Shown here in pieces: positions 6,796 through 7,864 of a DNA stretch of 7,864 bases. Position numbers and translations under genes: made by a program. Source of the stretch: JBDTMT01 sp039934135 (GTDB lineage: Bacteria; Desulfobacterota; Binatia; HRBIN30; CADEER01); the NCBI GenBank assembly GCA_039934135.1, contig JBDTMT010000292.1:1-7864 (forward strand), read 5' to 3'. Every line of letters begins with the position of its first letter. Positions within the stretch are counted from its first letter, which is position 1. The notes below the pieces were generated by a model. That model ran no database searches. It was not told the origin of the DNA and worked only from the letters and a program-made list of their open reading frames with translations.

Positions 6796-7864
6796 TCAGC
6801 GCGCCGACAACTTGGGGGTCGGCGGCGGCGTCGCGGTGGCGGCAGGCGTCGGCACCGCCAGCAGCACGGACAGCGGCACGATCTCGATCTGCGCCGCGCG
6901 CCATTGCGGCAGCGCCGCCTGCAGGGCGCCCAGCGTCGCGTCGCTCGGCGCGCCGATCACCACCGCTCGCCCTTGCTTGTGCACGGCCTTGGTGACGGCA
7001 GCGAGCTGTTCATCGAGCCCTTCGGGGCGCTCGGCCGACTCCACCAGGATGAACGTCGGGGGCAGCAGGCTCGCCGCCTTGTCACCGCGGTCGCCGAGGA
7101 ACGGCAGCGAACGCCCGTCGACCGCCGCGAGCATCGCCTTGTCCGGCTTCGGCGGCGTGACGCCTCCTCCCGTCCACGCCACGCCGATCGCTTCGGGCAC
7201 CGTTTCCAACGCCGCCTCCAACGCCGGCGGCGGCGCGCGCCGCGGGCGGCTGGGGGCGGGCGTGAGCGGGTCGACCGGCGTCGGCAGCGGCGGTGGCGGC
7301 GGCGCGACGACGTAGTCCAGTACCACCTCGCGCTCGAAGAGCTTGCCGAGCGCGGCCACCTGCGCGGCGAACGGCATCTCCGGATTCACGCCGAGGACCA
7401 CCGGCGCATCCAGCCCTTCGATCGCGTGCCGCGCCAGACGCAGATCATCACCGAGCGGGCCGATGACGACCGCCAGGCGCGGTCGCGCCTCCGGATGCTC
7501 GCGCCACATGAAGCGCACGGTGGAGACCAGCAAGCCGTCGATCCCGAGACGCACCTCGGTGTCGCTGTCGCTCTGCACGGTCGAGATTGCCAAGCCCGGA
7601 TCGGCGCCGCGCACCGCCTCGATCGCCGCCTCGGCCTTGCCGCGCTCGGCGTCGGTGAGCTGCACTTGATAGAGGCGGTGCTTGAAGCGCAGCAGCCCGG
7701 CGCCGCGCTCCTCCTCGATCGGCGCCGCCAGACGCAGCGGGCCTTTGCGCAGCGCTGCATCGACCGCCGCGATGCGGGCCGGCAAGCGCTCGTACCAATC
7801 GCCGGCGGTAATGGCCGCCGGCGCAGGAGACGGCCCGCGCTGCGGATGCTGCAGCTCTTCCGCG
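6796..7864 (-). CDS. YibQ-like divergent polysaccharide deacetylase family protein, apparently lacking catalytic residues (5' end beyond window)
   Basis: The reading frame is open to the right edge, so the N-terminus is missing. A TTG at 7785 could be read as a start, but the frame continues upstream with plausible protein (a WYERLPARI segment). The region after about 7700 resembles the leader domain of deltaproteobacterial YibQ-type (Polysacc_deac_2) proteins, followed by the family's Rossmann-like core. Expected family motifs are recognisable but altered: IDDLG is VIGPLGDD (7444-7470), the first His motif is VVLDYVV (near 7306-7329), NNHMGS is AWTGGG (7162-7179) and IGHP is IGAP (near 6946-6957). 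A Pro-rich linker (about 7222-7305) replaces the PMEP segment. The end, PLSVLLA, is typical. I infer a non-catalytic relative; YibQ-family proteins are usually exported and linked to the cell envelope. Family assignment is moderate because motifs are degenerate. Confidence 0.65.
   Translation of the reverse strand, partial: AEELQHPQRGPSPAPAAITAGDWYERLPARIAAVDAALRKGPLRLAAPIEEERGAGLLRFKHRLYQVQLTDAERGKAEAAIEAVRGADPGLAISTVQSDSDTEVRLGIDGLLVSTVRFMWREHPEARPRLAVVIGPLGDDLRLARHAIEGLDAPVVLGVNPEMPFAAQVAALGKLFEREVVLDYVVAPPPPPLPTPVDPLTPAPSRPRRAPPPALEAALETVPEAIGVAWTGGGVTPPKPDKAMLAAVDGRSLPFLGDRGDKAASLLPPTFILVESAERPEGLDEQLAAVTKAVHKQGRAVVIGAPSDATLGALQAALPQWRAAQIEIVPLSVLLAVPTPAATATPPPTPKLSAR

Noticed and set aside
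4317..6995. Long plus-strand open frames (4317-5435 and 5559-6995)
   Set aside because: They are antisense to ispA, xseB, xseA and the deacetylase-like gene, with low-complexity Arg/Ala-rich translations and no family resemblance.

Overview
The window is a GC-rich chromosomal segment in which every convincing gene lies on the minus strand, so transcription runs from right to left. The gene content and order (exonuclease VII, prenyl synthase, TlyA; omega, DnaJ, CbpM, RpoH) and the protein sequences suggest a Gram-negative bacterium of the broad deltaproteobacterial kind (Desulfobacterota, Myxococcota or Binatota-like). This placement is inferred from protein character; no rRNA is present to test it.

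Right half, in order of transcription. A protein open at the right window edge resembles the YibQ-type divergent polysaccharide deacetylases but appears to lack all of the family's metal ligands (6796-7864). It is followed 22 bases later by xseA, then xseB, ispA and tlyA. XseA and XseB form exonuclease VII, IspA makes prenyl diphosphates and TlyA is an S4-domain rRNA 2'-O-methyltransferase. xseB/ispA overlap by 4 bases and ispA/tlyA are 11 bases apart, so this is an operon. xseA and xseB are separated by 160 bases holding a tandem-octamer palindrome.

Middle. Between tlyA and rpoZ (3025-3477) there is no gene. Instead there is a composite inverted repeat of about 316 bp made of three nested pairs of arms (3115-3430), and nearer rpoZ a smaller leader hairpin and a strong ribosome binding site.

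Left half. rpoZ, dnaJ, cbpM and rpoH lie head to tail with gaps of 33 and 1 bases and a 1-base overlap. This looks like one transcription unit linking an RNA polymerase subunit, a J-domain co-chaperone, its presumed modulator and the heat-shock sigma factor that DnaJ is known to control in E. coli. RpoH has an unusual N-terminal extension of about 95 residues, lysine/arginine-rich and then acidic. Downstream of rpoH (1-174) are heptamer repeats and a GC-rich hairpin.

The most notable features are the short-period repeats in all three intergenic regions (two share a 17-base word), the co-transcribed omega/DnaJ/CbpM/sigma unit, and the apparent pseudo-deacetylase. I see no mobile-element gene, CRISPR array, tRNA or rRNA.
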